Assembly (NCBI GenBank): GCA_027083045.1
Contig: JALWQP010000138.1
Location: forward strand, 1 to 13,327
DNA from: Desulfurococcales archaeon
Lineage (GTDB): Archaea; Thermoproteota; Thermoprotei_A; Sulfolobales; Desulfurococcaceae
DNA: 13,327 nt
Direction of reading: 5' to 3'
The notes under the pieces are model-generated. The model was not told where the DNA came from. It saw only the letters and a list, made by a program, of their open reading frames with translations, and made no database searches. How positions within the stretch are numbered: the first letter of the stretch is position 1; the number at the start of each line of letters is the position of its first letter. A program made the position numbers and the translations under genes. Positions 1 to 5,362 of this stretch are shown one piece after another.

Positions 1-519
1 CACCATGTAGTCTACCCAGGGGTCTTTCTTGGGCTGTGATGTCGTGATCCATCCTGTCTCCTTGTCTAGCTCGTTTAGACGTAGTTCGTCTATTATCTCG
101 TAGCAGGCCTCATCATCGCCTATAACTAGGATCTTCTTTTTCTTCAAGGGTGCCAGCCCCAGTAGTTTCTTCATGCTTGCTTGTAGGAATGCGTCGGCTA
201 TAACTGATACCGTGAGGGTGTAGGCCAGGATACCCATTACTGCTGTGAATCCTGCGACGAGCCATCCCGCCCCTCTCGTCGGGACTATGTCGCCGTAACC
301 TATTGTTGCCATGGTTATAATGCTCCAGTAGAGGCTGGCCCAGATATCTATGTCTCTCCTCCAGGCGACGACGTGCTCAGAGTAGTAGAAGAGCATCGCG
401 CACACTATCCACATGATTAGGAAGAAGCCCGCGACAAACAACAGCCTAGATCTAGTGATCTTTTTTGTCCGTTTACGCCTCAGCCTCCTCATTAACCTAT
501 GGATAATGCTTATCGCCAA
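1..519 (-). CDS. Two-TM potassium channel, RCK-like C-terminus (partial)
   Basis: Potassium-selective pore protein of the cytoplasmic membrane; the 173 residues visible are the N-terminus and the gene leaves the window at base 1. A very basic N-terminus (residues 8-25) is followed by TM1 (about 26-46), a pore helix (60-70), the selectivity filter TIGYGD (72-77) and TM2 (about 86-113). From residue 125 a basic linker leads into a beta-alpha unit (KKILVIGDDEACYEIIDEL) like the start of an RCK/TrkA-N Rossmann domain, but GDDEAC stands where GxGxxG would be, so nucleotide binding is doubtful. No S1-S4 voltage sensor is present, so it is of MthK type rather than KvAP type. I chose TTG at 519 because GGTGAT lies 5 nt upstream, directly after in-frame stops; ATG at 492 is the alternative. 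It is divergent from the wHTH gene at 683. Confidence 0.85.
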   Translation of the reverse strand, partial: MAISIIHRLMRRLRRKRTKKITRSRLLFVAGFFLIMWIVCAMLFYYSEHVVAWRRDIDIWASLYWSIITMATIGYGDIVPTRGAGWLVAGFTAVMGILAYTLTVSVIADAFLQASMKKLLGLAPLKKKKILVIGDDEACYEIIDELRLNELDKETGWITTSQPKKDPWVDYMV

Positions 520-616
520 GAACTATCACCGCTCAGATCCATTGCCTGTAGGAGGAGACAAGCTCTTCTCTATCCAGGGTAAGGGTGTGGGGTGACGTAT
601 TTCAACTTGTCGGATC

Positions 617-627
617 AAATTTAATAA
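617..627 (+). promoter_or_regulatory. TATA box of the wHTH gene
   Basis: AAATTTAATAA lies about 60 bp before the ATG at 683. Transcription about 26 bp downstream would give a leader of some 30 nt holding the AGGTGG ribosome site. The motif is nearly symmetrical and could also serve the divergent channel gene, with a longer leader. Confidence 0.45.
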
Positions 628-682
628 CCCATAACGGATCATCATATTACTTGGATCAGAGTAGTCTGGTAGGTGGATAAGT

Positions 683-880
683 ATGAGCAGCAAGAAGACA
701 GCCAAGGAGATAATCCTCGAGGTGCTCAAGAAGGAGAAAAGACCCCTCACACCCAAGGAGATACAGAAGCTTACCGGGCTAAACTACAACACCATACGCG
801 GCAGACTGCAGGACCTCAAGAACGCAGGGCTAGTGGTACGAACAGAGCAGGGCTGGATATACAAGGAGTATGCCAAGTAA
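683..880 (+). CDS. Small winged-helix DNA-binding protein (65 aa)
   Basis: A single winged helix-turn-helix domain and almost nothing else, probably a DNA-binding regulator in the cytoplasm. Residues 5-18 form helix 1, 22-31 helix 2 (TPKEIQKLTG), 33-49 the recognition helix (NYNTIRGRLQDLKNAG), and 50-61 the beta wing (LVVRTEQGWIY). The pattern matches MarR/ArsR-like and replication-type wHTH folds, but no family-specific motif is visible and no ligand or metal site is apparent. The ATG is well placed: AGGTGG (671-676) lies 6 nt upstream and a TATA-like element lies at 617-627. It is monocistronic, divergent from the K+ channel and convergent with the membrane protein at 964-1326. Its target is unknown; autoregulation or control of the divergent channel is only inference. 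Confidence 0.8.
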   Translation: MSSKKTAKEIILEVLKKEKRPLTPKEIQKLTGLNYNTIRGRLQDLKNAGLVVRTEQGWIYKEYAK

Positions 881-912
881 ACACTATAGTTTGTTTTTCA
901 ACAAGGCCCGTT

Positions 913-960
913 GAAGCATGGGGGATAAAACCACATATCTTTTTCACCCAAAAATGCTTC
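913..960. terminator. Inverted repeat with T-runs between convergent genes
   Basis: GAAGCAT (913-919) and ATGCTTC (954-960) are a perfect 7-bp inverted repeat 34 nt apart, with inner GGGG and CCC tracts able to extend the stem. T-runs occur on both strands (894-898 and 940-944 on +; complement of 950-954 on -). It sits between the convergent ends at 880 and 964, so a shared bidirectional terminator is the simplest reading. Archaeal termination depends mainly on the T-tracts, so the hairpin may be incidental. Confidence 0.4.
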
Positions 961-963
961 GTG

Positions 964-1326
964 CTATCCTAGTATGAGAGAAGATAACGCGATAACGGCT
1001 AATGTGTAAGCGGCGCTCACAACCATATCTATAGCCAGAGTCTTCTTACTTGGAGGCTTAACGCTGAAATGCATCATGATCATCCCGAGAATATTCGTGG
1101 CCAGATATGCTCCCCCGAAAAGCCATGGGAAACCGACAGATGGGAACAGGCGTGAGGCAAGCCATGCGATCAAGTATGCGAGGGGGATATTGACAAAAGC
1201 GTCATTCCACCAAGAAGCCGGGCTCAAAATATAGCCTATCACGAAGACAATAGAACGAGCCACTCCTCTGGGGGTTGCCAGCTCCGATAATATCCTTGAT
1301 AACCTGGTGTAACCGCGTAGAGCCAA
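964..1326 (-). CDS. Small integral membrane protein, unknown function
   Basis: A 120-residue membrane protein. The N-terminus (1-24) is basic and amphipathic. Hydrophobic segments follow at about 24-34, 43-62, 66-85 and 98-119. The stretch around residues 34-50 (SPASWWNDAFVNIPLAY) has the look of a conserved membrane-entry motif, but I cannot name a family. The start is TTG at 1326; GGTG lies 9 nt upstream and a TATA-like CTTTTTAAAG 40-50 bp upstream. A GTG start at residue 22 (VARSIV) is possible. The gene stands alone, convergent with the wHTH gene. A near-perfect palindrome (1345-1360) lies between its TATA box and its start codon, which suggests repression at this promoter. Confidence 0.7.
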   Translation of the reverse strand: MALRGYTRLSRILSELATPRGVARSIVFVIGYILSPASWWNDAFVNIPLAYLIAWLASRLFPSVGFPWLFGGAYLATNILGMIMMHFSVKPPSKKTLAIDMVVSAAYTLAVIALSSLILG

Positions 1327-1344
1327 GGAACGCTACACCGGCTA

Positions 1345-1360
1345 ACCGTATTAACACGGT
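1345..1360. promoter_or_regulatory. 16-bp near-palindrome at the membrane-protein promoter
   Basis: ACCGTATTAACACGGT pairs at 7 of 8 positions. Read on the minus strand it begins just after the TATA box (1365-1374) and covers the expected start of transcription near 1345. That position suits an operator bound by a dimeric repressor. No second copy was noticed in the window. Confidence 0.4.
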
Positions 1361-1364
1361 ATTA

Positions 1365-1374
1365 CTTTAAAAAG
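1365..1374 (-). promoter_or_regulatory. TATA box of the 964-1326 gene
   Basis: CTTTTTAAAG on the minus strand, about 40 bp before the TTG start. The expected start of transcription near 1345 leaves a short leader. On the plus strand the same bases read CTTTAAAAAG and could begin a transcript near 1395 that includes the sRNA at 1431. Confidence 0.45.
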
Positions 1375-1430
1375 CATGGGGCCCGAAGCCCTCTAAGAGA
1401 TAAGAAAGAGGTGAAGGCAGATATATTATC

Positions 1431-1496
1431 TGGTGGATGAGGGAGGACGGCAGTCTCACTGAAGACCATGATGATTTGGCCCCCTCCCCGACACCA
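1431..1496 (+). ncRNA. Box C/D guide sRNA, predicted 16S rRNA 2'-O-methylation guide
   Basis: The parts come in the right order. A terminal stem TGGTG (1431-1435) pairs with CACCA (1492-1496). Box C is a degenerate ATGAGGG (1437-1443), D' is CTGA (1459-1462), a 5-nt spacer follows, C' is a perfect ATGATGA (1468-1474), and D is CCGA (1488-1491). In the terminal kink-turn the usual U-U pair of C/D is replaced by G-C, a compensatory change. Guide lengths are 15 and 13 nt. The D' guide CGGCAGTCTCA (1448-1458) fits archaeal 16S around GGGGACUGCCG with one mismatch and one G-U; the D guide TGGCCCCCTCC (1477-1487) matches GGAGGGGGCCA about 30 nt further along the same rRNA (16S sequence from memory). 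By the D+5 rule it would direct methylation of the A before CUGCC and of the fifth base, G, of GGAGGGGG. L7Ae, Nop5 and fibrillarin would be its partners. Confidence 0.72.
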
Positions 1497-1520
1497 CTCT
1501 CCTGATCGATAACGGTTCTG

Positions 1521-1528
1521 TTTAAATA
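1521..1528 (+). promoter_or_regulatory. TATA box of the HD phosphohydrolase
   Basis: TTTAAATA lies about 60 bp before the gene. Initiation near 1550 would give a leader of about 40 nt ending in AAAAGGTG. The element begins only 25 bp after the sRNA's terminal stem, so the two units are probably separate. Confidence 0.5.
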
Positions 1529-1589
1529 GTAATACTAATAAGGGAGGAGGAGATCAACTTTTACATAGCCGATTAAAAGGTGTATGGGA

Positions 1590-3158
1590 ATGACGGAAGC
1601 AGTAGAGACGGCGATGCGGTACAGGAACAAGTTCACATGGAAAGAAATAAGTGACCCCATCTATGGCTACGCCTACTTCAACAAAGAGATAGAGGAGGAG
1701 ATAATCAACAGCCTCCTCATACAGAGGCTACGCTATATCCTCCAGCTCCAAACAGCTCATCTAGTCTATCCAGGAGCAGTGCATACCAGGTTCCAGCACA
1801 GCATAGGCACGATGCACCTGGCGGGCCTGATGGCTGAGGACATTATACTTAAGCTTAAGAGCTTCTATGACGATAACGTGTTCCAAGGCTACAAGCCGGA
1901 GACACTGATACAGGCGGTTAGGCTGGCAGGCCTACTGCACGATGTCGGGCACGCCGCGTTCGGCCACGCGTTCGAGGAATCCCTCCTGTGGACTAGGAAC
2001 GATATACCCGATCCCGTCGCTAACCATGAGAAGATAGGCTCTCTACTTGTCGAAATACTGTTGGAGGACAAGATAAGGAGCTACGAGACACACTATGGGC
2101 TGGACGGCCTATATGATGTGCTAAAAGCAATCCTGGGCCCCGAAACCCCTAAGGAGCCGATCCTACAGATCATGAGGTGGCTCGTCAAGGACAGCCTCTA
2201 CCCTAGCGACATACTAGACTTCCTCAGACGGGACAGCTACTACACGGGGACAAGCGAGTATGGCTACATCAATCACGAGCGGCTCGTGAGGAACACTTAC
2301 CCCTACTTCGAGGACGGGAAAGCACTGTTGCTCCTAGATAGGAATAGCTGGGGAGAATTCAGGCGATACCTCTACGCAAAAGCCAGCATGTTCGAACACG
2401 TATACTATCACAGCGTAAACCGGGCGTTTGACCGGCTCCTCAAAGAAATACTCGGGCTACTCGAAGAAGAACTAGGCCTAGTAGAGGCTGTGAAGAAGGT
2501 AGCGGAGCTAGACCCCTACCCATACCTCATGGTAACAGATGTGAAACTATATAACGCGATGCTAGAGCACGCGGTCGCCAAGAAGGATAGGCTGGGGAGG
2601 CTATGCCATAAACTCCTGGTTGAGCGTAAGCCCGAGTGGAAGCGTGTTGGGCGCGAATACATACTGACAAGCTATAAGGGGCCACAAGTACTTAAGCCGA
2701 TGCTCCGCCTAATCTTCGACCAGGAAGAGAGGAAGAGAATAGCGTCAATCCTCGAGGAAAGCCTGTACGAGAGACTATCATCGAAAGGCGTGTCGAGAAA
2801 CGATGTATGGGTGGATGTCCTAACCATAAGCCCCATACCCAAGAGCACACTCATACCTGGCAAGGAGACAAGGGGGCGGGGACTACTCACGCTCTTCATG
2901 GGTAAGAGGACGCGTCACGGAATTGTTAAGGATAGGGACATAAACCTTATCGAAGAAGGAATACCGCTAATGGTTATCTTCAGAGCCTACATCAGGAGAG
3001 GACTACACAGACCAGGATACGAAGGACTAGTAACCGAGACCCTCAAAGAAACAATCGAGGCAGAACTAGACATTAAGGACGAGTTCACAGAGACGGCGAG
3101 GAAAATATACGAGACAATAAAGTCCGAGGAACTCGAGAGACAGAGGATAACGATGTAG
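1590..3158 (+). CDS. HD-domain metal-dependent phosphohydrolase (dNTPase/SAMHD1-like, COG1078 type)
   Basis: A cytoplasmic metal-dependent phosphohydrolase whose family includes dGTPases and SAMHD1-like dNTP triphosphohydrolases; the substrate cannot be read from the sequence. Counting from ATG 1584, H67 in HTRFQHSIGTMHLAG opens the metal site, H119-D120 form the HD doublet in GLLHDVGHAAFGHAFEE with H123 and H128 nearby, and the distal aspartate is D212 in YPSDILDFLRRD. The HD core spans about residues 60-230. The C-terminal 290 residues are largely helical and charged, as in other long members of this group. I prefer ATG 1590 (MTEAVET, 522 aa) to ATG 1584, because AGGTG (1578-1582) is 7 nt from 1590 but only 1 nt from 1584. 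It is transcribed alone, directly downstream of the sRNA. A dNTP-pool or antiviral role is possible but nothing here shows it. Confidence 0.88.
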   Translation: MTEAVETAMRYRNKFTWKEISDPIYGYAYFNKEIEEEIINSLLIQRLRYILQLQTAHLVYPGAVHTRFQHSIGTMHLAGLMAEDIILKLKSFYDDNVFQGYKPETLIQAVRLAGLLHDVGHAAFGHAFEESLLWTRNDIPDPVANHEKIGSLLVEILLEDKIRSYETHYGLDGLYDVLKAILGPETPKEPILQIMRWLVKDSLYPSDILDFLRRDSYYTGTSEYGYINHERLVRNTYPYFEDGKALLLLDRNSWGEFRRYLYAKASMFEHVYYHSVNRAFDRLLKEILGLLEEELGLVEAVKKVAELDPYPYLMVTDVKLYNAMLEHAVAKKDRLGRLCHKLLVERKPEWKRVGREYILTSYKGPQVLKPMLRLIFDQEERKRIASILEESLYERLSSKGVSRNDVWVDVLTISPIPKSTLIPGKETRGRGLLTLFMGKRTRHGIVKDRDINLIEEGIPLMVIFRAYIRRGLHRPGYEGLVTETLKETIEAELDIKDEFTETARKIYETIKSEELERQRITM

Positions 3159-3333
3159 AGAGGCTTCTCTCCACCATATTCATACCACTCTCTCCTTACA
3201 CAACCACCCCCTATCACGGCAACGATACACGGTTCTAGATCAGAATTTATGTCTAACCAGTACATAGATAACAACATGGGTGGAAAACACTCCGTAAACA
3301 CCCGGCAATCCACGCCCTAGGGGATGAAAAGTC

Positions 3334-3876
3334 TTGGAGAATGTCCCCTCGTGGTGGTACAAGCTATTACACCCTAGGCCCGCCTACATTATCGCCGCCG
3401 CACACGGGGATAAGCGATCCATCATGGCGGCCTCATGGGTTATGCCCGTCTCCGAGGAGCCGCCGAGGCTGGCTCTAGCCATAGACACGGAGTCCTACAC
3501 ATATGTTTTGATCAGGGAGAGCGGGTATTTCAGCGTAAACATATTGTTTGCCGACGAGCTCGACAAGATATGGCGGGCGGGAACAATATCAGGGCATGAT
3601 GTCGAGGATAAGCCTAGCGTGGTAGGCCTCGATCTCATCATGAGTGATTATGCCCCCATAGTAAGAGGGGCAGTAGCCGCAATAGTATCGAGGGTCTGGA
3701 AGACAATAAGTCTTGGTGACACGGATCTAGTCATAGGAGATGTTCTAAAAGCAGAGCTTTTCAGGGAAGACGCGTTCGATAAACGATATGGTTGGAGGCC
3801 CGGTAAAGCACCTATACCAATGCATTTAGCGGCAAAAGGATTCGTGCTGCCCGGTAAACTAGTTATAGCGAGGTAG
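3334..3876 (+). CDS. Flavin reductase-like FMN-binding split-barrel protein
   Basis: A 180-residue protein of the flavin reductase-like group (DIM6/NTAB type), expected to bind FMN as a homodimer and to act as an NAD(P)H-linked flavin reductase or uncharacterised oxidoreductase. The opening strand (about 14-22, HPRPAYIIAAA), the segment SIMAASWVMPVSEEPPRLALAID (29-51) and SYTYVLIRESGYFSVNIL (53-70) are the characteristic FMN-binding half of the fold; later strands (about 105-145) complete the barrel. The start is TTG 3334, with a purine-rich AGGGGATGA ending 6 nt upstream. A weak TATA-like AATTTAT lies at about 3244-3250. The 3' end overlaps the convergent gene at 3863 by 14 bp. There is no partner monooxygenase next to it, so its physiological electron acceptor is unknown. 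Confidence 0.8.
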   Translation: MENVPSWWYKLLHPRPAYIIAAAHGDKRSIMAASWVMPVSEEPPRLALAIDTESYTYVLIRESGYFSVNILFADELDKIWRAGTISGHDVEDKPSVVGLDLIMSDYAPIVRGAVAAIVSRVWKTISLGDTDLVIGDVLKAELFREDAFDKRYGWRPGKAPIPMHLAAKGFVLPGKLVIAR

Positions 3877-4123
3877 AGCCCCCTGCCGGGACTACGAGTT
3901 CACCCCTAACAACAACCTTGCCCATCAATGATAAAAGACCCAGAGCAGCGTCAACCTCGGGGCTACGTGGATACTTGCCGAGCCATACCCATGAATGACG
4001 GGGCAACACGCCTTTTTTCTCCAGCTCATAGACCTTTCTGTGGAGGCTCCAAATATTTGCCGGTGCATAATCACTGATAAGCCTCAATATATAAGCAAGC
4101 CATTCATCATCAAAAACCTCCAA
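3863..4123 (-). CDS. Small winged-helix-like protein, unknown function
   Basis: An 86-residue protein I do not recognise by family. The predicted layout is three helices (about 3-18, 21-35, 55-68) and a beta hairpin at the end (GKVVVRGELVVPAG, 68-81), which is how a winged-helix domain is built; SLMGKVVVRGELVV resembles a wing. DNA binding is therefore a guess. The start is TTG 4123: GGTGAG lies 5 nt upstream and TTAAAT (4161-4166, minus strand) lies about 40 bp upstream, so transcription would begin near 4138. It converges on the flavin reductase-like gene with a 14-bp overlap and is divergent from the 4243 gene set, with both promoters inside 4124-4242. Confidence 0.65.
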   Translation of the reverse strand: MEVFDDEWLAYILRLISDYAPANIWSLHRKVYELEKKGVLPRHSWVWLGKYPRSPEVDAALGLLSLMGKVVVRGELVVPAGGSTSL

Positions 4124-4193
4124 CCCTACTCACCAACCAACAAATCTATAAGAAATGAGGATTTAAGCCACACCCCCGATCCTGCGGAGGGAC

Positions 4194-4203
4194 CATTTAT
4201 TAC
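4194..4203 (+). promoter_or_regulatory. TATA box of the 4243-6139 gene set
   Basis: A TTTAT core in CCATTTATTACT lies about 45 bp before the GTG at 4243. A start near 4224 would leave a leader of about 18 nt carrying GGAG and GAGGG purine runs. This appears to be the only promoter for the four co-oriented genes. Confidence 0.4.
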
Positions 4204-4242
4204 TAGTATCACCCATACATGAAATGGGCAGTGGAGTAGAGG

Positions 4243-4497
4243 GTGCGGATAAAATTGAAGATCTTTGTAAGCCTAAAGCATAAGCCGGAAGAATATATTG
4301 TCAAGCTGAGGATATACGACGATAAAGGCAAACTAGTGGATTCCAAGGAGTATGAAGGCGTGAAACAACTCGTCATAAGGGCCCGGGAGACCAGGATATC
4401 TAGACAACTAGCCCCCGAACCATATACTTTGGTCATAGATGTTGAGAAGCCGAGGATAGAGCTGAAGGAAAACACTCTCCTATATATAGAGGGATAA
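4243..4497 (+). CDS. Small beta-rich hypothetical protein, first of four-gene set
   Basis: An 84-residue basic protein with no family I recognise. It is built of alternating strands: about 2-9 (RIKLKIFV), 18-25 (YIVKLRIY), 41-48 (KQLVIRAR), 60-67 (YTLVIDVE) and 77-82. The layout recalls a small immunoglobulin-like or beta-sandwich domain: strand, turn (DDKGKLVDS), strand, PEPYTLVIDVE. No signal peptide, cysteines or membrane segment are present, so it is probably cytoplasmic. The start is GTG 4243; TTG 4255 is possible, with GAGGGTG 9 nt before it. Only 2 nt separate its stop from the TTG of the next gene, so it is probably co-transcribed and translationally coupled with 4500-4937. Confidence 0.65.
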   Translation: MRIKLKIFVSLKHKPEEYIVKLRIYDDKGKLVDSKEYEGVKQLVIRARETRISRQLAPEPYTLVIDVEKPRIELKENTLLYIEG

Positions 4498-4499
4498 GC

Positions 4500-4937
4500 T
4501 TGCCGGAGATCATAAGCGGCCTCAGGATAGAGTCCTCGAAGAGCAGGACAGGCAAGCATGTCATCAAAAGCACGGCCCTAATCTACAAGAAGGACAAGGG
4601 CTTACTAAGCATCAATAAGCACCGAGAAGCAATCGTGGGTGAGGAACAGGTAAAACCGACATATAGGAGGGGCTGGGCAAAGAAAATAGATGTAAAGCTA
4701 GATCATGGAGACTACCTAATCCATATCTGGTTCGTCAAGAACTTATGGGGGAAGGTCAAGGGATACATATCAATATACAACCACAGAGGAGAACTTGTAT
4801 ATCGCGCAAAATACGTTGACGGCGACCTAAGAAGGAGTACAGGAGACCCCATATATGCATGGCTAGTAAGACTCGTCGCCCAACAGCTCAAAATCCCGGT
4901 TAAAAGAACGAGGCTAGGGGATGAGAAAAATGAGTGA
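4500..4937 (+). CDS. Basic beta-rich hypothetical protein, second of four-gene set
   Basis: A 145-residue, strongly basic protein (many Lys and Arg) of unknown function. The central part (about 60-105) has repeating strands: KKIDVKLDHGDYLIHIWFV, KGYISIYNHRGELVYRAKYV. The last 30 residues form a helix (DPIYAWLVRLVAQQLKIPV). The strand pair GYISIYNHRGELVYRAKY resembles the YDDKGKLVDSKEY hairpin of the preceding protein, so the two may share a fold. The high charge would allow nucleic-acid binding, but no motif proves it. The start is TTG 4500, with AGAGGGAT (about 4487-4494) upstream. Its 3' end overlaps the next gene, which suggests a translationally coupled operon. Confidence 0.65.
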   Translation: MPEIISGLRIESSKSRTGKHVIKSTALIYKKDKGLLSINKHREAIVGEEQVKPTYRRGWAKKIDVKLDHGDYLIHIWFVKNLWGKVKGYISIYNHRGELVYRAKYVDGDLRRSTGDPIYAWLVRLVAQQLKIPVKRTRLGDEKNE

Positions 4938-5355
4938 GGAGGAAAAGATCACGGAATACATAGAGAGAATGATCAAAGCCCTGAAGCACTTCGATTGCTA
5001 CGTATTCGAAAAAGAAGACCTTGAAATAGTTAGCAAGATAGCCGAGCTCGCCGGGATAAGGAAGATGGTCACCATAAGGAGGGCCGACCCAAGATATGAG
5101 TACATATACGTCCTTGCTCCAAGGAGCATAGACCTAGAGGACGAATGCAGGTTAAAGGCGCGGCAATTGCTGGCTGAAGGCAAGATAGACAGGCTCCAGT
5201 ACAAGAAGTACTTCGATTACTTCGTAGTACAGTGCATAAGACATAAAGAGAGGGAACGTGTAAAGGAAATAATATCAAGACTAGAGCATTACATACGTGG
5301 TGTAAAGGGTGGAGCACCGTCCAGAATTAAAAGAATTTCCTTCGGCTTTACGTAA
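4930..5355 (+). CDS. Charged helical hypothetical protein, third of four-gene set
   Basis: A 141-residue cytoplasmic protein with no recognised family. The N-terminal half has helix (4-22, EEEKITEYIERMIKALKHF), strand (CYVFE), helix (EDLEIVSKIAELAG) and strands (KMVTIRR, YEYIYVLAP). The C-terminal half is a long, highly charged helical region (75-130), compatible with a coiled coil. Three cysteines are spread through it without a metal-site spacing. I prefer ATG 4930 to the in-frame ATG 4921, because GGGGATGA (4917-4924) lies 5 nt before 4930; either start overlaps the 4500-4937 gene. The next gene starts at 5363 just after its stop, or at GTG 5309 inside it. Confidence 0.68.
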   Translation: MSEEEKITEYIERMIKALKHFDCYVFEKEDLEIVSKIAELAGIRKMVTIRRADPRYEYIYVLAPRSIDLEDECRLKARQLLAEGKIDRLQYKKYFDYFVVQCIRHKERERVKEIISRLEHYIRGVKGGAPSRIKRISFGFT

Positions 5356-5362
5356 GGTATTC

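Noticed and set aside
637..645. ATGATGAT on the minus strand as another C box
   Set aside because: No CTGA follows at guide distance, and the only CTGA before it is 10 nt away with no terminal stem.
413..756. Open frames on both strands across the 520-682 gap
   Set aside because: They overlap the K+ channel or the wHTH gene and look like antisense shadows; the gap holds divergent promoters.
673..972. 99-aa open frame overlapping the wHTH gene
   Set aside because: It is out of frame with a well-supported gene, low in hydrophobic pattern, and has no ribosome site of its own in a better position.
1502..1505. CTGA as the D box of the sRNA
   Set aside because: It would leave 27 nt after C', far beyond the usual archaeal guide length of about 12 nt. 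CCGA at 1488-1491 gives 13 nt, pairs with the degenerate C box, and is followed by the 3' half of the terminal stem.
3156..3171. GAGAG-GCTT-CTCTC hairpin just after the HD gene as a terminator
   Set aside because: The stem is only 5 bp and no T-run follows, so there is little to support termination.
3315..3322. CCCTAGGG palindrome before the flavin reductase-like gene
   Set aside because: It is short, overlaps the ribosome-site region, and is expected by chance at this length.
4209..4559. 116-aa minus-strand frame opposite the first beta protein
   Set aside because: Composition is shadow-like (serine and tyrosine runs without structure), while the plus frame has a tight operon arrangement and a ribosome site.
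5309..5362. Extension of the five-TM protein to GTG 5309
   Set aside because: It overlaps the preceding gene by 47 bp, whereas ATG 5363 has AAGGT 4 nt upstream. The extension is not excluded.
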